Shown here: in pieces, positions 22,894 to 35,660 of the stretch
How positions within the stretch are numbered: position 1 is the first letter of the stretch
Layout of the letters: every line of letters begins with the position of its first letter
Source of the DNA: Epiperipatus broadwayi
Lineage: Eukaryota; Onychophora; Udeonychophora; Euonychophora; Peripatidae
DNA length: 64,000 nucleotides
Assembly: GCA_028023455.1 (NCBI GenBank)
Contig: JAQFVV010000023.1
Span: 496,001-560,000 of the forward strand
Direction: 5' to 3'
The notes under the pieces: generated by a model
The model's input: only the letters and a program-made list of their open reading frames with translations
Told to the model about the DNA's origin: nothing
Database searches by the model: none
Position numbers and translations under genes: made by a program

Positions 22894-23002
22894 GTAAACA
22901 TACATATTGACAGGGGCGCCAAAATCAAATTTGCATGCGGGCGCCTAGTACCCAGCGCCGGCCCTGGTGTGTGGCAATACATATAGTGAGTTTTGCCTGT
23001 TT

Positions 23003-26000
23003 ATAAACATGTATTACTAAAAATTTATGAAGAACTACATGGAAAGTCTCATAAAAGTAGCCCATGATTGATCTAAATAAATAAAATGTTGACCTTTTAT
23101 TGTAAAAGAATAATTTACATTTCATTAAAAAAAATTCTAATAAAACTTATGAAAGAATTAACTTTTATCATTTATATAAAGTTAAAAAATCAAACTGCAA
23201 TTCAAAAATCACATTTTTGTTGTTTCTTGATATTTTATTCCTAAATCTTACAAATCAGTATGACATTTATTATTTATTTATTAAAAAATAACTTAATAAG
23301 AAAAAAAAAAAACAATCAAATTCTGAAAATACATCAAGCACAATTATTTTAATTCATCCGGGTATAAAAACAAAATAAATAAAGTTAATCTTATATATAT
23401 TTGCCTGTCTTATAAAACAAAAAAAAATCCCAACCTTCCGAATTATATAACACTGTTTAAAAAAAAATCAGTCTTTCTCAAAAGAAAAAAATAGCAATTA
23501 TGGTATGATTCACCATACAAATAAAACAGGACTGACCACCATCAATTAGTTTCCTAACAAATATGTTAATTTAATAACCAAAAGACAAAATTGTATTATT
23601 TTATTAAACACTATAGATTCAATGAATTTGGACACATGATATAATATAAAATGATAAATATTTCTAGTAGTAAGTTAGTGACAGTGAATCTACCTACTAA
23701 GGCTCATGACATAAACTTCAAAGTTTGGCTTAAGGAAATAATGACATATCTTGCTCTATCTGTCAAATAAATCTTGCTAAAATTAAACACTTATATTTAA
23801 GAAAATTCTGTTGAGCACTGTATGTAATTGGATGTCTGGGAGTGTTTTCTAAAAAGCAGATAATATATATAAACTTATGATTTGTTTTATTTTTTTCAGA
23901 TCATAAGCAGAATTAGGATTTTTTTTTTAGATATCCAGCCCATATAGTAATTTAATAATTGCCACCAAAAGTGTGTTTAGCAAGTATTTGCCACAGAATA
24001 AAATTCCAGATTAATTTTGATTTAATATGTGCCTGTAAAATTTAAAAAAATATTAATGTAATATGGTATGGCTTTCACTAGTAATGACAGAGGTATCAAG
24101 CTTCTATGAACACTGAGCCCATAATTATCTTCATCTTTTAATGGTGAACATGTGATCAATTACTTCCTAAATTTCATAATTTGCTGATGTCGACTACAAA
24201 AATCTTATGATCAATTTTTAAAAAAAAACATATCCATAAACACCATTGTAAAAAGTTGATGGTATGCAGCTATGCACCGACCTTCCAGTTAATAATCAAA
24301 CGTGCTAATTTTAAAAATCAATCACATAAACAGTTAAAATCCTACCATATATCACTGATGTATTGACACAGTAATGCCTTCCAAGATAAGTGAATGTTGC
24401 AATTAGTGGCAACCCACACAAGCTTATATGTTTACTTGGAGACAGGGAGCATATCTTTTTATAGATAATAATTAAATTAGCCTAGTAATAAGTCATATCT
24501 CATTAACTAATTATCAGTTTATGAGGAAAAACTATTAAACTATTATACTCTGGAAATATATTTTTTCCTCATCCCATTTTACTGCTCTGTCAATAGTATA
24601 TATATCCCATATTAATTTTCTCTTTGAATAATTTAAATAATTAAAAATATACAATTTTTATATATTTGCAAATTCACAAATCTGTATCAATTTCTATTTC
24701 TAAATCCATATTCAAATGTATCCATTTTTATTTTATTTTTACTTTTTAAATGTTTTTCACTTAAAAATCTATAACAATTTTAAAATGATTGAACTGTTCA
24801 AATGCATTCTGCACAATTACACAAAACTCCCATACTGCTTCAACTGAATAAGTCTTAGTCAAGCACAAACTGAAATTACTTTCATTTGCTACTGTATCAG
24901 ATGTATCACCCATTTGTTATGTTGTTCTTCCATTTCTATTTATATTGAATCCCAAATCATTTGTATTTCCAATATTTGTGAATTACAGCAAAATAAAAGT
25001 CCACTTTTCAAATGAAGTGTTTCTTTATCCATCCTTCTAAAGAATACATTATAATTGTGTTAATTCATACAATTTTCCTTCATTTGAAATGTCATAATTA
25101 TAAGTGATCAAATGTAAATCTTCAGCACCACCCATTGCCTTAGATGACTCAATTTTTGAGAAATGCAGAATAACCTTGTTGAAAATGTATCTATTTATAA
25201 GTAATATTCATACATAAATAAATACAAATATTTCATCTCCAAATGGTGTTTCACAAAAAACTATCAGGATTATTTTTTAAAAAAACTTTTCTTGGTCAAA
25301 ATGCTTCCCTATGTATATTAGTGACCATTTAATCCATATCTGATTACAATGTAAAATGCAATGACAATAATAGCTGCAACTATATGAAGATATAAAGTGA
25401 ACATTAGGATTTCACCCTGTTTGATTCTTTAAGGCTTTAAAGATGAATCAGTGAATCTGGTTTTCAGCCAGATATGTTAGTATAAATGATAAATGTCACA
25501 AGTAAACAACTGCTACTACCCATTTCAGAAAATTTTAATATAACAAACTGTTGAATCTTTTGCATTTCATCACTAATTTTTATTCCAAAAAAATTAAAAA
25601 AGATAAAGAATAAGTTTCATTTTTTTTGAAAAGCTGAGAGTAATATTATAATACATTTAATTTCAAAATAATTTTAACATCAATATGAACATACTGTATA
25701 AATGTATATATTAAAAATATTACACTATGAGCTAAATATATATATATATATATATATATGTTCATTATTTCTGTTGATATTTTAATCTGTACTTTGAAAT
25801 ATTTAAATTAAATTGTATTTAAATGTGTACATACTATATATAGAAATCAAAATATTTACACTATATGTGTATTGCGTTTGTGTGTTAAAAAAACTACATA
25901 TAAGGTTTTCTAGTTCATACATAAAGGCTTGAATGTAATTGAGTTGGGATATAGAGGATTATTGTATTCAAACAATAGAATTATTAAAAACATCCTACAG

Positions 26001-27450
26001 GAATTTAAGGCACAGGTTAAGCATGATATGCTATAAATATGAGGACATAGTTGGTTTCAATTTTCTTAGGACAGCACATAAGCATAGATATTTATAAATT
26101 ACAGCAATATAAGAAAAGTTTGTCACATTTTAAACTTGTATAATTCTTTATCTGTTTTCAAAAAACTCTTCTCACCATGTACATCATACTTGAATATTAA
26201 GTGGCTGTTTCAATTTTATATTATATCATATGCAATGATTTTTAATTGGCTTCATTTGCATACATTATCAGTTATAAAGACTTGTTAGCATGCTTTGAGC
26301 TAATATCAGCAAATTATATAACAAAAATTCACATATATCCTTGAAATAAGGAGCTTCATGCCTATAAATGCCTATGTTCTAGACTAGAAACTCGGTCAAT
26401 TTTTCAAAAAATTATTTCAAGTAGCTGGCCATAGCCAATCTAACTAGTTAATAACTGGTCACTAAATGGTTATTTACATATTCTTAGAAAATAAAACAAA
26501 GATGTAAAACTATAAAAGTTGTCTCTTAATTGTTACTTATTTGAGAACTTTTGGACAATTTTGATCTGCAATAGACTATTTAGTTGCTATACACATCTAT
26601 TTTTTTAAATATCCTGATTTTTGAAGCTTAGAACTTTTTACTGCTAAAATTACACAGTTAGAATCTAAGTGATAATACAATAATAATTTGTGGCAGTTTG
26701 TAAACAATAAAAATACTAAAACAAAAAAAAAACATGATGTTCTAGTTCAATTTTTACAACTATTGAATAGCTAGTGTAAACAATAATCACTTCAATTAGT
26801 TAGAAACTAGTCAGTGGTTTTGTTGATTCTTCAAGCTGAAGATACTGAACTTTACCAGAATACTATAGTGATTTTTCTGGATTCAAAATAGTGATACAGT
26901 TAATACATTTCTTACTACCTCATATAAAACAAAGGCAATTCTCTACTTTACAGCTTGCTAGGAAAATAAGTGTTCATTAGAAAAAAATCAATTCTCAGAC
27001 CAGTTTCTGGCTTAGTTTGATAGCTTTTTATTACATACATCATAACCATTCCAATGTCTTTAACCCATTAGATGCTGCTGGTAATTTAAACATTAAAAGC
27101 AAATAAATATTCCAGAAAAATAAACAACCTTTACATAGCTGATTGTAGGCTTTTGTGAAAAATAGTGGAGGAAAAAGAAGCAATCTCCAGGCTTGCTTAT
27201 TGTTGGGTGATAATGCTTTGTTTCATCCTCTACTTTATATAGATACAAAGAGATTAAATATTAATGGCTACTAATTTTAATATCTACATTTGCACTATAT
27301 TCCCTGTATTATTCTGGGCATTTATTTTATATGAGTACATAGATCACTACTCTCTAATCTATTAGGTTATATAGCAAATTATTATTCTTTGACTATTATC
27401 TGTGTGCCATTTAAAAATGAAAATAATGCTAAAATTATTTAATTTACATG
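23003..27450. other. AT-rich stretch without a supported gene
   Basis: Only A/T low complexity, including a (TA)n microsatellite at about 25735-25759. No open frame over 60 codons and no repeat shared with other parts of the window was noticed. Confidence 0.45.
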
Positions 27451-27465
27451 AAATATATAGAAGTA

Positions 27466-27562
27466 GTCAAGCATTGGTAGTCAAGAGGTCAGGGACATCT
27501 GCTTTGCAAGCAGTTGTCATGGGTTCACTTCCCGGCTGATGCTATGACACATGAGAAAAAAA
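27466..27562 (+). mobile_element. tRNA-derived SINE, family 1
   Basis: gtcaagcattggtagtcaag, an A-box-like ggtcaggg region, a B-box-like gggttcacttccc, then ctgatgctatgacacatgag and poly-A. A 15-bp duplication (aaatatatagaagta) is exact at 27451-27465 and 27563-27577. Confidence 0.9.
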
Positions 27563-27577
27563 AAATATATAGAAGTA

Positions 27578-30090
27578 TAATTAAAACTTCTTATCACATT
27601 TACTAGATCATATAAATAAGATATCTGAAAAAGAAGAAAATAGCCTCTAAGATGCATTTCTGGTTGAACAAGCTTTTTCCAGTTAACCCAGGTCAGAACC
27701 TTTCACGTGCCTTCAATATATTTCTTCAATATTTATTCAAGGCCAAATGATTATTACTTGATCTACTTTAACTCATATTTTTGACACCATCCATTTTAGA
27801 TGTACATATTGCATTAATGATATCAAGTGATTGTGTTTAATAAATATTTATAATTTTAAAATAGAAATCCAAGTCTAAAAATAATAGGATAATCTTTAAC
27901 CTAATAAATGTGTGACTGCAAGAAATTTGGCAACTATAGACCAAATACAATATTATTAAAGATAATAGGCAGAACATATTCTGCTGTGAGATAGACATCT
28001 CTCCAACAATCATCTAAAATGAAAAAGTAAAAAATGTGTTATTACCCATCAGGATTTCCAATTAATAGAGATTTTAAAAATTGGGGGAGGGGGGGTAATT
28101 TTTCCAGTTTTATTTTCTAACTAAAAAAAAATCAGATATCAATGTATTGATTATAATTCAATGCTCTGATGTTATATGGCCCAAATTTACACTTTATATC
28201 ATGGATATTACAAGTGAATGCATTAGCCATTATTCCAAATTATTGAATATATTCATAAATATTTAATATATATTAAGCACTATCTTTGAAATTCCAAATT
28301 ATTATATATATTCATAAATATTTAATATATATTAAGCACCATCTTTGAAACAAATTAAGAATTATTAACATTTTAATCTCTTTTTTTTTAAATTTATATA
28401 CATAATATTGAAATGTATGTAGAGAGAGAAATCCAAATTATATTTATTTTCTAAAGATTCTTCAATCAATTTTCCTTTATCATATTAAAATAGAGATAAA
28501 CTTCAATATGTATATATTTAAACAATGGCAGTTTCTTGCTGACATTTGAAGTATAATCTTGTAAGCCATTTAACAAAGCTGCTATCCAAATTGTAAAATT
28601 CCAAAGTCACACTAAACAACATAAATTCATAAATCCTATTTTTTTTTTTCTTTTTATCTTGACAGGTCTCCCATATTTATAATCCAAGAGTGAAGGCAGT
28701 CCTTCCCTACAGGTCTTCCTTTACACTTTGAAAATCTCTACTGTTAAGATTAAAATAATTTAAACTAAAGCTTCACTACAGAAGGTATAAATCCTACAAG
28801 CAAACTCGTCTATAATTTGTATTATGACAAATGTAATAATGTTATTCTACAAATAGTTTTGTAAATTAATTTTTAGAAGTACTGTTAACCTTTTAAAGAA
28901 CAAAATCTCCAGAATTAAAGAAACACACACACTCCTTAACAAAACTTGTAATTTAAAAAAATTAAAAATACTTTTCCTTCAAAAATATACTTTTAAAATT
29001 AAAAAAAAAAAATAACACAAATAATACTTGTAAATATATAAGTACTAGCATACAATTCAATATTTACACTACAAATAATTAAATAAATGATTTTATTATA
29101 TTAAAATCAGGAGAGTAATTATTCTGATATGAATGAAAAATAAGAGAAATTCTCTAAGATGTGCTTGTGTGAATGCCTATGTACATAAATACAAGGGATT
29201 TCATTCATCATATCTAAATTGGACATGATTTTACACAATTACAACTTTCATTGCTTAATGAAATGAAGTTTCACAGACTGTAATCACACAAATAAAACTT
29301 TCACAATGTACAATCTCAAAAACAAAAAGTACATTTTAAAAATAACATCCATTTTAAGATTAGCATGTAAGATATTTGTAAATTGTTTAGCTACCTTATA
29401 GCTTTTCAATAATTACAGTAGCCTCATTGAATTTAAGACCAAGAAAGACAATAGTTTTTTTTCACAGTTGTCTAATAGTTATTAATTGAAACATCTGTGG
29501 AGTTCTTAAAGACAGGATAAATGTGTATACAAATATTTAAAATCATGACAGACAAAACTAAATTATGATCTTTAAATAGATAACAAATGAGAAAACCATT
29601 ATTAGTACTTTGGTGTATCTATACATGCCAGAAATAGCAGTTAAATAAGAAAGTCTGTAGTGAATATAACATCAAAACAACATTCCAAAGTCATAGCACA
29701 CCAAGATAAAATCTAACATCTACAAAACCTAAAGTCGAAATGCTGAAAAACAAAAACTCCATCTGCGGAATACCTTGTGAATGTGATAGAATGTATATTT
29801 GTGAGAAAAGAAATTGAAACAACACAAACTGATAATTAGAAAAAAAACAACAGACATATCAAAAGAAACAGACTAAGAATATACCAAACGATCATAAATT
29901 TGATTGAGAAAATACAAAAATATAGAATAGAGAGGAAAAAAGTACTAAGAAAAAATTCAAAACTGTCACCCAATATGATTATACATAATGTTTAGGAGCA
30001 AGTAATTAACCTTTCTCTTTAGAACAAAATGAAGAATTTAGGAGAACTCTCATAGATAAGTATATGAAATTTTTACTAACTATTTCCTTT
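27578..30090. other. AT-rich stretch without a supported gene
   Basis: Apart from the tandem duplication at 28230 nothing stands out. A short frame after cttgacag at 28672 (21 codons to a stop) is too small to call. Confidence 0.4.
28230..28350. repeat. two-copy tandem duplication
   Basis: attccaaattattgaatata ... ttaagcactatctttgaa is immediately repeated with three or four differences; unit about 57 bp. Confidence 0.8.
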
Positions 30091-30290
30091 GAGAGAATAG
30101 CTCAATTGGTTAAAGCATTGCCTTAAAATTCAATATTCAAGAATCTAAAGATCTAGGTTCGATTCCCATACTAATAATGTCACTAAACAGGCCAGCAACA
30201 TCTGAAGAAAAGAGGGAAATAACACCACTTGAAACCTTGTGTTAAATACTAACCTGTATGCTATTATTAACATATGAATGTATTTAGAAA
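30091..30290 (+). mobile_element. tRNA-headed SINE, second family (or tRNA pseudogene)
   Basis: tagctcaattgg at 30098-30109 is a perfect pol III A-box and ggttcgattcc at 30156-30166 a perfect B-box, 46 bp apart as in a tRNA with an expanded variable region. The flanking T-stem and acceptor sequences do not pair convincingly, so it is not a canonical tRNA gene. The sequence after the tRNA-like part (aggccagcaacatctgaaga ... ttgaaaccttgtgtt) is higher in GC than its surroundings, as in a SINE body, and ends in A-rich DNA near 30290. Confidence 0.6.
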
Positions 30291-30429
30291 GTTTAAATAA
30301 AGTTTAAAATTTTTCTAAAGACATTCATTTCTTAATATTAGATGATGAAAATAGTCCAACCAACAATTAATACTAAAATATTATCATCACAAACCTTTAG
30401 ACAACTTTACAATTACTATATCTTCTGAA

Positions 30430-31840
30430 TTGTCAAGGATTTTAAATGAAAAGCAGAGGCAGCAATTAAATTCATAAAGAAAAGAAAAACTGCAGGAAGC
30501 AATGAAATTATTGATATTATAAAAAAAGCAGGTGAAGAAATAAACATGTTGGCAAAATTAAATAACTAAATGTCTAAGGTGTACCAAATGATAAGAAATT
30601 GTGCAGAAGTAATAATGATATTTTAAGAAAGCAGATAAAGAAAATATTAGAAATTGCAGACCTATCAGTTTTATACAAGTTTTTTATTAACATAATTAAA
30701 ATTCAGCTACAGTAAATTTTGGATTTTAATCAACTGATAAAACAAGCTGAATTTAAAAGTGATTTCAGTTCAATGAATCCCATCCATGTATTGAGAGAAG
30801 TTATAGAAAGGATCAATGAACATGAATTACCTTTATGCATTGGATTAGCAGATTATAAAAAGATATAGAATTTTATAAACACTTCCACAGTGATTAAAAT
30901 TATGAATCATTAAGATATAGATCGAAGATTATTATCAAAATTCAACATCAGTGATTAGATTATATAGTAACAATAAAAAGATTAACATTGATAATCATAT
31001 ATAACAGACTGATTCCATCCCTTTAAAAAATTTTACAGGATTTTTATGAAAAATATTTTGTGGATTAAAATGAAAAGGGAATAAAAATGTGTGAAGATAA
31101 TTTGTCATCTAGACTTTGCAGATGATATAGTTCTTTTTGTAAATTATGCTTCAGAACTTCCGAAAATGTTTCAAGAATTATTTAAAGTAAGAAAATAAGA
31201 TTAAAGATAAATGCTGAAGAGATTAAAGTAATGTTTTAACGGATTTTTTCAAAAGAAAAAAATAAAGATTGAAAATCATGAATTAGAAGAATTTAATAAA
31301 TATAAATACCTTGGTCAGATTACTGATAAAGATCTGAATATAATGAAAGAAATTATCCACAGAATTGAACTTGGATGGAGGGCCTTTGGCAGAAATAATG
31401 CCTATATGTTCCAAAAGAAAAGTTTTTAATACATTTATTTTACTGGTTCTTTCTTATATATGGATCTAGACATATATTTAACAGAAGACTAATACAGAGA
31501 TTCAAATCAATCAACAAAATACAAAGAGATGTATGTTGGGAGTAACAAGAAGAAGTCAAAAGCAAAATATTTAGGTGAGAGAATAAATTGACATCATCAA
31601 AAGGGATGAGACTGAAATGGAACTAAGCTGGATATATTACTAAAAGAGATGACAATAAATTGATAGTTGAAATCTTAAACTGGATCCCAAGATATTGTAA
31701 AAATTTTAGAAAACGATCACATGTGAGATGGATAGATGAAATAAAGTGTATTGGTATGATTTGAAGAGAAAAAGCTACAGATCAAAAAACTGGATTAAAC
31801 TTGGAGAGAACTTCATCCTGCAGTGAAGATGATAATAGTT
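30430..31840 (+). pseudogene. RTE-like LINE reverse transcriptase, heavily decayed
   Basis: Colinear with the copy at 10240-11760: an AIKFIKKRKTAG block near 30460, CRPISFIQ-like near 30660, LPLCIGLADYKK-like near 30830 (motif A region), DFADDIVLFVNY near 31115 (motif C) and FNKYKYLGQIT near 31300. The C-terminal KLGENFILQ block near 31800 leads into a gatgataatag tail. Stops and indels are more frequent than in the 10-kb copy, so no ORF over 60 codons survives; this insertion is older. Confidence 0.8.
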
Positions 31841-31849
31841 GGACATCAT

Positions 31850-34000
31850 TATGATGCTGATCATTATTATTATTTTCTAATCTTAAAATAAAATGCTATA
31901 TTTATAGCTTAAATATGATATTAGCTAAATTGTCAAAGATGAACAAAATATAAATACACCTATACCCTGCTTAGCGCCAAACCTTTATGCGAGGATTCAG
32001 AATAGTGATCATCATCTATTTGTACCCATTATTTTGATTTATAATTGATTATTCACTACAATGATTTAAAATTTTTTTTTTGACATCACTTTATAAAACT
32101 GATGATGTCATAGAATAGTTAGTTATTAACATTATGTCATCCAAAAGCAAAATAGCAACACTCATGCTGAAATTGTACAGAACAAAATTTATTCACAATA
32201 CAGAATACAGTACACAATACAATGCACAATATTACAGCATTGTAGACAATATTTTGATGATAAATTTAAAATATAATTAATGAATGTACAATACAATATT
32301 TTATTTAATTTTCATTGAGTTTCCTTGCAAGACAATCAGTACTTCATTAATGACATATCCAAAGTAAAGATTGTCATTGTTAGTGACTACAAAATCAAAA
32401 AAAAAAGTTTATTCAGTATAATAAATAATCAAAATAATTAGATTTTGATGATGTAAAATAACCAAATACATTAATACAGTATTCAATTTTAAAATATGTA
32501 CATTAGTTTAAAACTGTACACTTTATTTAATCACCTTTATGGATTAAAATTCTTATGAATAGTATTTTGCAACATAAATTATGACCATCATATTAAAATT
32601 TAGTTATCACAATTGTTATTTTTAAAAAAATGATTTCATGGATTATACAATTAATAATCAATTTTATATGATCAAAAATTAGTAAATCTAAATTTAAAAT
32701 AATATTAAATCTATTTGCTTAATTTTAAAACCTATTGAATTTTTTTTTTTAAATGGCAGAAGTTAGTGCAAATGTATAAACATATAGAAATAAAAACAAA
32801 AATGAAAATTTCATTTGACATAAAACTAAAAATAAATTTAGTCGAATACTATTAATATTTAATTTTAAATTATATACAGTGTAAATATTAGCTAAAATAT
32901 TCAGTCATAAAATTTTTATGAATGCTAATTTCATTTGAATCGAACCTATTATCATAAATATATTTTTGGTTTAAAAAAACATGAGCATGATTTCATGCAT
33001 TATGTAGTTAATAATAAATTTTGTATGATGAAAATTTCATATAAATAAATTGAAGAAGATTGATAGTCTATTTCTCTGTTATCATAAATACTGCACTACT
33101 CGAAAAATTTCTAAATCATTCCAAAGAAAATGGCTACTGCATTTAATAAAACATATCTCACAGGAAAAAAAATGAAAAAAATAGTGCTTTTTATTTAGAT
33201 CTGCATTTAAAAAGCCTTAAATATTGATTACAACATGCGAACACATAAATCATTAGATATATATCTTTTTTAATGAGTCAGAATTTTTTGCCTCAAAATT
33301 AATTGTGCAATTAGGATTCCAAATTATGCAATTCTATAAATTAACTACCATTAAACTGTTTATAAACAACAAATCTTTATGATCACAACAATATGATTAA
33401 GTAAGATGTTATTAAACATAGCTTTTTAAATTCTAAATAATTTCACATAAACAATATAAGATCAAAAATTAAAAAAAAAAAAAAATGAAACTTCAGTATG
33501 GGCTTTTTTCCAGCATAACGATTAATAATTTTTCAGAAAAATACAAAAAATTGTCAAGCTTACTCTCCCTTTTTTGTCTACTTTTCTATACATTTGCATA
33601 GTAAAACTAAACTTTTTATTTTCTAATGACATTGAAAAAAAATTTTTTTTTACATTTACAGCTACCTTCAAGATATACTGAAACAGACAGATCGAAGGAT
33701 CGATCTTAGTTTCATAGTTTTCATTTTGAAGTACGGTAGTTCTAAATCACTATTTACCCGCAATGAGGCTTTTTCTATCCCAAGCCACATAAATTTTAAG
33801 TTAGTTATTTTATGCTTTGTTTAAAAGAATTTAATGTAAATATTACAAGTATAAATATTACAAATCATGATAAATAATATTCGTGTGTGTGGTTTGTAGG
33901 TTTATATTAGCTCAATTTAAAAGTTTCATTGCGTGTATATTTTTTTTTTAATTTTAAATCTTTCAAAATTATACAAAGTCATTTAAAAATGCTGATCAAA
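31850..34000. other. AT-rich stretch without a supported gene
   Basis: Low complexity. 33660-33790 is slightly richer in GC and CpG and may mark the edge of the promoter-like stretch that follows. Confidence 0.4.
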
Positions 34001-34229
34001 AGTCACATTCCTTTGATCAGTATTTTTATTCAAATCTTACATGTACAAAATGTATAGAATAATTAGTTTGTACTTTGATAAAGTTAAGATAGTGAATTTC
34101 AATTTTGTATTCACGAATTCCTATGTAATTATTTATTTTGTCAATTTGGAATCATGTATTGAATTTAGAAATAAATGTAAATCAAACAATGGAAATGAGA
34201 AATGTAGGACTCTTATCAAGAAATGCGAA

Positions 34230-34603
34230 TGCAATTGTATAGTCAAAATTAGATATTGCTGGAGGCCGGAAAATCAGAGGAGGCGGAGTCATGAACAAAA
34301 ACTAGGCAGAATGATCAACCGTAGCCATCATATATTGTAATATACTTCAGGGGATTCTACTTTTTGACTTTGCTGTGCTTAGACCATCTCGGGCTACAGC
34401 AAAGTAGTTGTCCCAGAGAAATCGTCTCAACTGTGATTAAGAAGTTGCCCGGTAGATTGCAATAATGTTGGGCTAAGTCCAAGAAGCTGATCCCTGTTCT
34501 GCCGATTTAAATCTTTCGAGCCGCTGATCTATAATGTTTCCTGTGCTTCCAGTTTTCTCAATTCCAACCTTTAAATTAATCATGCCGTTCTAAGGAATCC
34601 AAA
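34230..34603 (+). promoter_or_regulatory. GC-richer, CpG-containing stretch: possible promoter / 5' UTR
   Basis: Compared with its flanks this interval is clearly richer in G+C and CpG (ggaggccgg, ggaggcggagtc, ccatctcgggc, gttgcccggt, tgccgattt, tcgagccgctg). It includes a possible GC box in ggaggcggagtc (34278-34289). It directly precedes the candidate first coding exon at 34604. No TATA element can be chosen in such AT-rich flanks. The overlapping ORF at 34041-34340 is not supported. Confidence 0.3.
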
Positions 34604-34665
34604 ATGCGCACCTACGTTCTGCATAAACATTACCGCAAGGAGAAAAGCCGGACGAAGAAAGAATG
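34604..34665 (+). CDS. candidate first coding exon, unknown protein
   Basis: ATG at 34604 in the context ccaaaATG opens 20 codons plus two bases, ending at a GTAAC donor (gaatg|gtaac). The peptide is MRTYVLHKHYRKEKSRTKKE, strongly basic, with GC-rich codons (CGC, ACC, CTG, CGG, ACG) unlike the background. An in-frame TAA lies about 30 nt upstream, fitting a true start. I do not recognise it. A following exon should begin with the third base of a split codon (TG|N); I could not place one with confidence. Confidence 0.3.
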
Positions 34666-35199
34666 GTAACTCTTGTTACATGAACTTTTTAACTTTCCTC
34701 TAAGCTTAATAATTTTATTATTTAATCTGTTATGAATTAATCTAAGTAATTACATGTAAATTTCTTGTTTTCCTTCGTTAAAATGTTACACTAAAACCTG
34801 TCAGTAAAGTTCTTCTCTAATATTTCTGTGCTCTAGTCTTTAGATGATAATTTATTAATATTTGTGCCTAATAATAATTCATTAGTGGGTATATTTATAT
34901 TTTTATTATTACTTACTTTTACAAACAAAGCGATGCCAATAATAATATTTTTCAACTCTAGTTAAAGCCATTAAAGTTTATTTCATAGTATTATTATTAT
35001 ATTCATTTTAAAAGTAATTTTCGTTTATCGAACTAAAAATTGGTTCGTTTATGTTGAGTTGAGAAATATTCAAGTACCTGTATTGTTCCTTTTATTTTGT
35101 CAAAATGATATTTTAATCTCTGCTCCAAATAACAAATATTTAAAATAAAGTCTAAAGTTTTATTATATAATTTTTTTTATATATACGAACAGAGTAATA

Positions 35200-35660
35200 A
35201 TATAAAGTGAATATTTTTGTTACTATTATTACCTTCCGAACAACCTGGGGAGTTATGGGTTTCAGAGTGAAATTAATTAATTGTTACTTTTGTGATCTTT
35301 TGATTTCACCATGTTTTATTTTGAATAGTCATATCAGATTGTTGCATAGAAAATGTTACGGAGAGATAATCAAGGTTTTATATGGTTTCGCTTTAAGTCC
35401 ACTTCCGATCACTCTTCCTCGATGTTACTGTGGCAGTGCCTTTTCCTTCGCCTAAATTGGCGTCTCGTTTTTACTACCAATTGGAAAGAAAGAAATTCTT
35501 CTCCAGATAATCTCTTGGATCACCGGGGTTCGAAAATGATCCCGGCTGGTTGTAGTGTCCCGGATCTACTTAGGGGCATTAAGACTTGTCAAAGTACAAG
35601 CTGCCCGGTCTTCCGTCAATGCACCGCAAGTTATTATTGTAGTATATCTTAATCTCTGCA
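35200..35660 (+). other. GC-richer segment with overlapping short ORFs
   Basis: Two overlapping plus-strand frames (35207-35455 and 35353-35652) cover a stretch richer in CpG than its flanks. Neither has recognisable motifs. The second reads MLRRDNQGFIWFRFKSTSDH and contains two CxxC-like spacings. It may be exon, UTR or a decayed repeat near the gene start at 34.6 kb. Confidence 0.25.

Larger units (their letters stand above)
18371..22966 (+). mobile_element. hAT-superfamily DNA transposon, 4.6 kb
   Basis: The termini are cagggccggcg at the left and cgccggccctg at the right, in inverted orientation, with subterminal gcatgcgggcgc shared by both ends. An exact 8-bp target duplication, gtgtgtgg, lies at 18363-18370 and 22967-22974; 8 bp is the hAT hallmark. 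The body holds a transposase gene (19576-22056) and, in the 3' region, a nested MITE (22203-22893). The exact duplication and legible transposase suggest a fairly recent insertion. The short ORFs near 18252-18498 straddle the palindrome and terminus and are not genes. Confidence 0.92.
18277..23002. mobile_element. palindromic element split by a hAT transposon
   Basis: Removing 18371-22974 joins 18277-18370 to 22975-23002 and restores one short palindrome: aacagacaaaactcac...tattgccacacacagcaagc, a central ccattgattgttctagc arm, then its complement ending gtgagttttgcctgttt. Arms are nearly identical over about 55 bp. The outermost motif (cagRcaaaactc) and the left flank catcacatgatcaccat also occur at 49571-49640, so it belongs to, or is related to, the 200-bp palindromic family. 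Confidence 0.8.

Noticed and set aside
25735-25760. Long TA run as a promoter or origin
   Set aside because: Simple (TA)n microsatellite with no context.
28672-28740. Short frame after cttgacag (VSHIYNPRVKAVLPYRSS)
   Set aside because: Only 21 codons to a stop and no other exon nearby.
34041-34340. 99-codon plus-strand ORF
   Set aside because: Crosses from AT-rich DNA into the GC-richer stretch with no motif; better explained as promoter/UTR sequence.
35520-35640. tRNA gene suggested by ggggttcgaaaatgatccc
   Set aside because: B-box-like only; no A-box at the right distance and no cloverleaf pairing.
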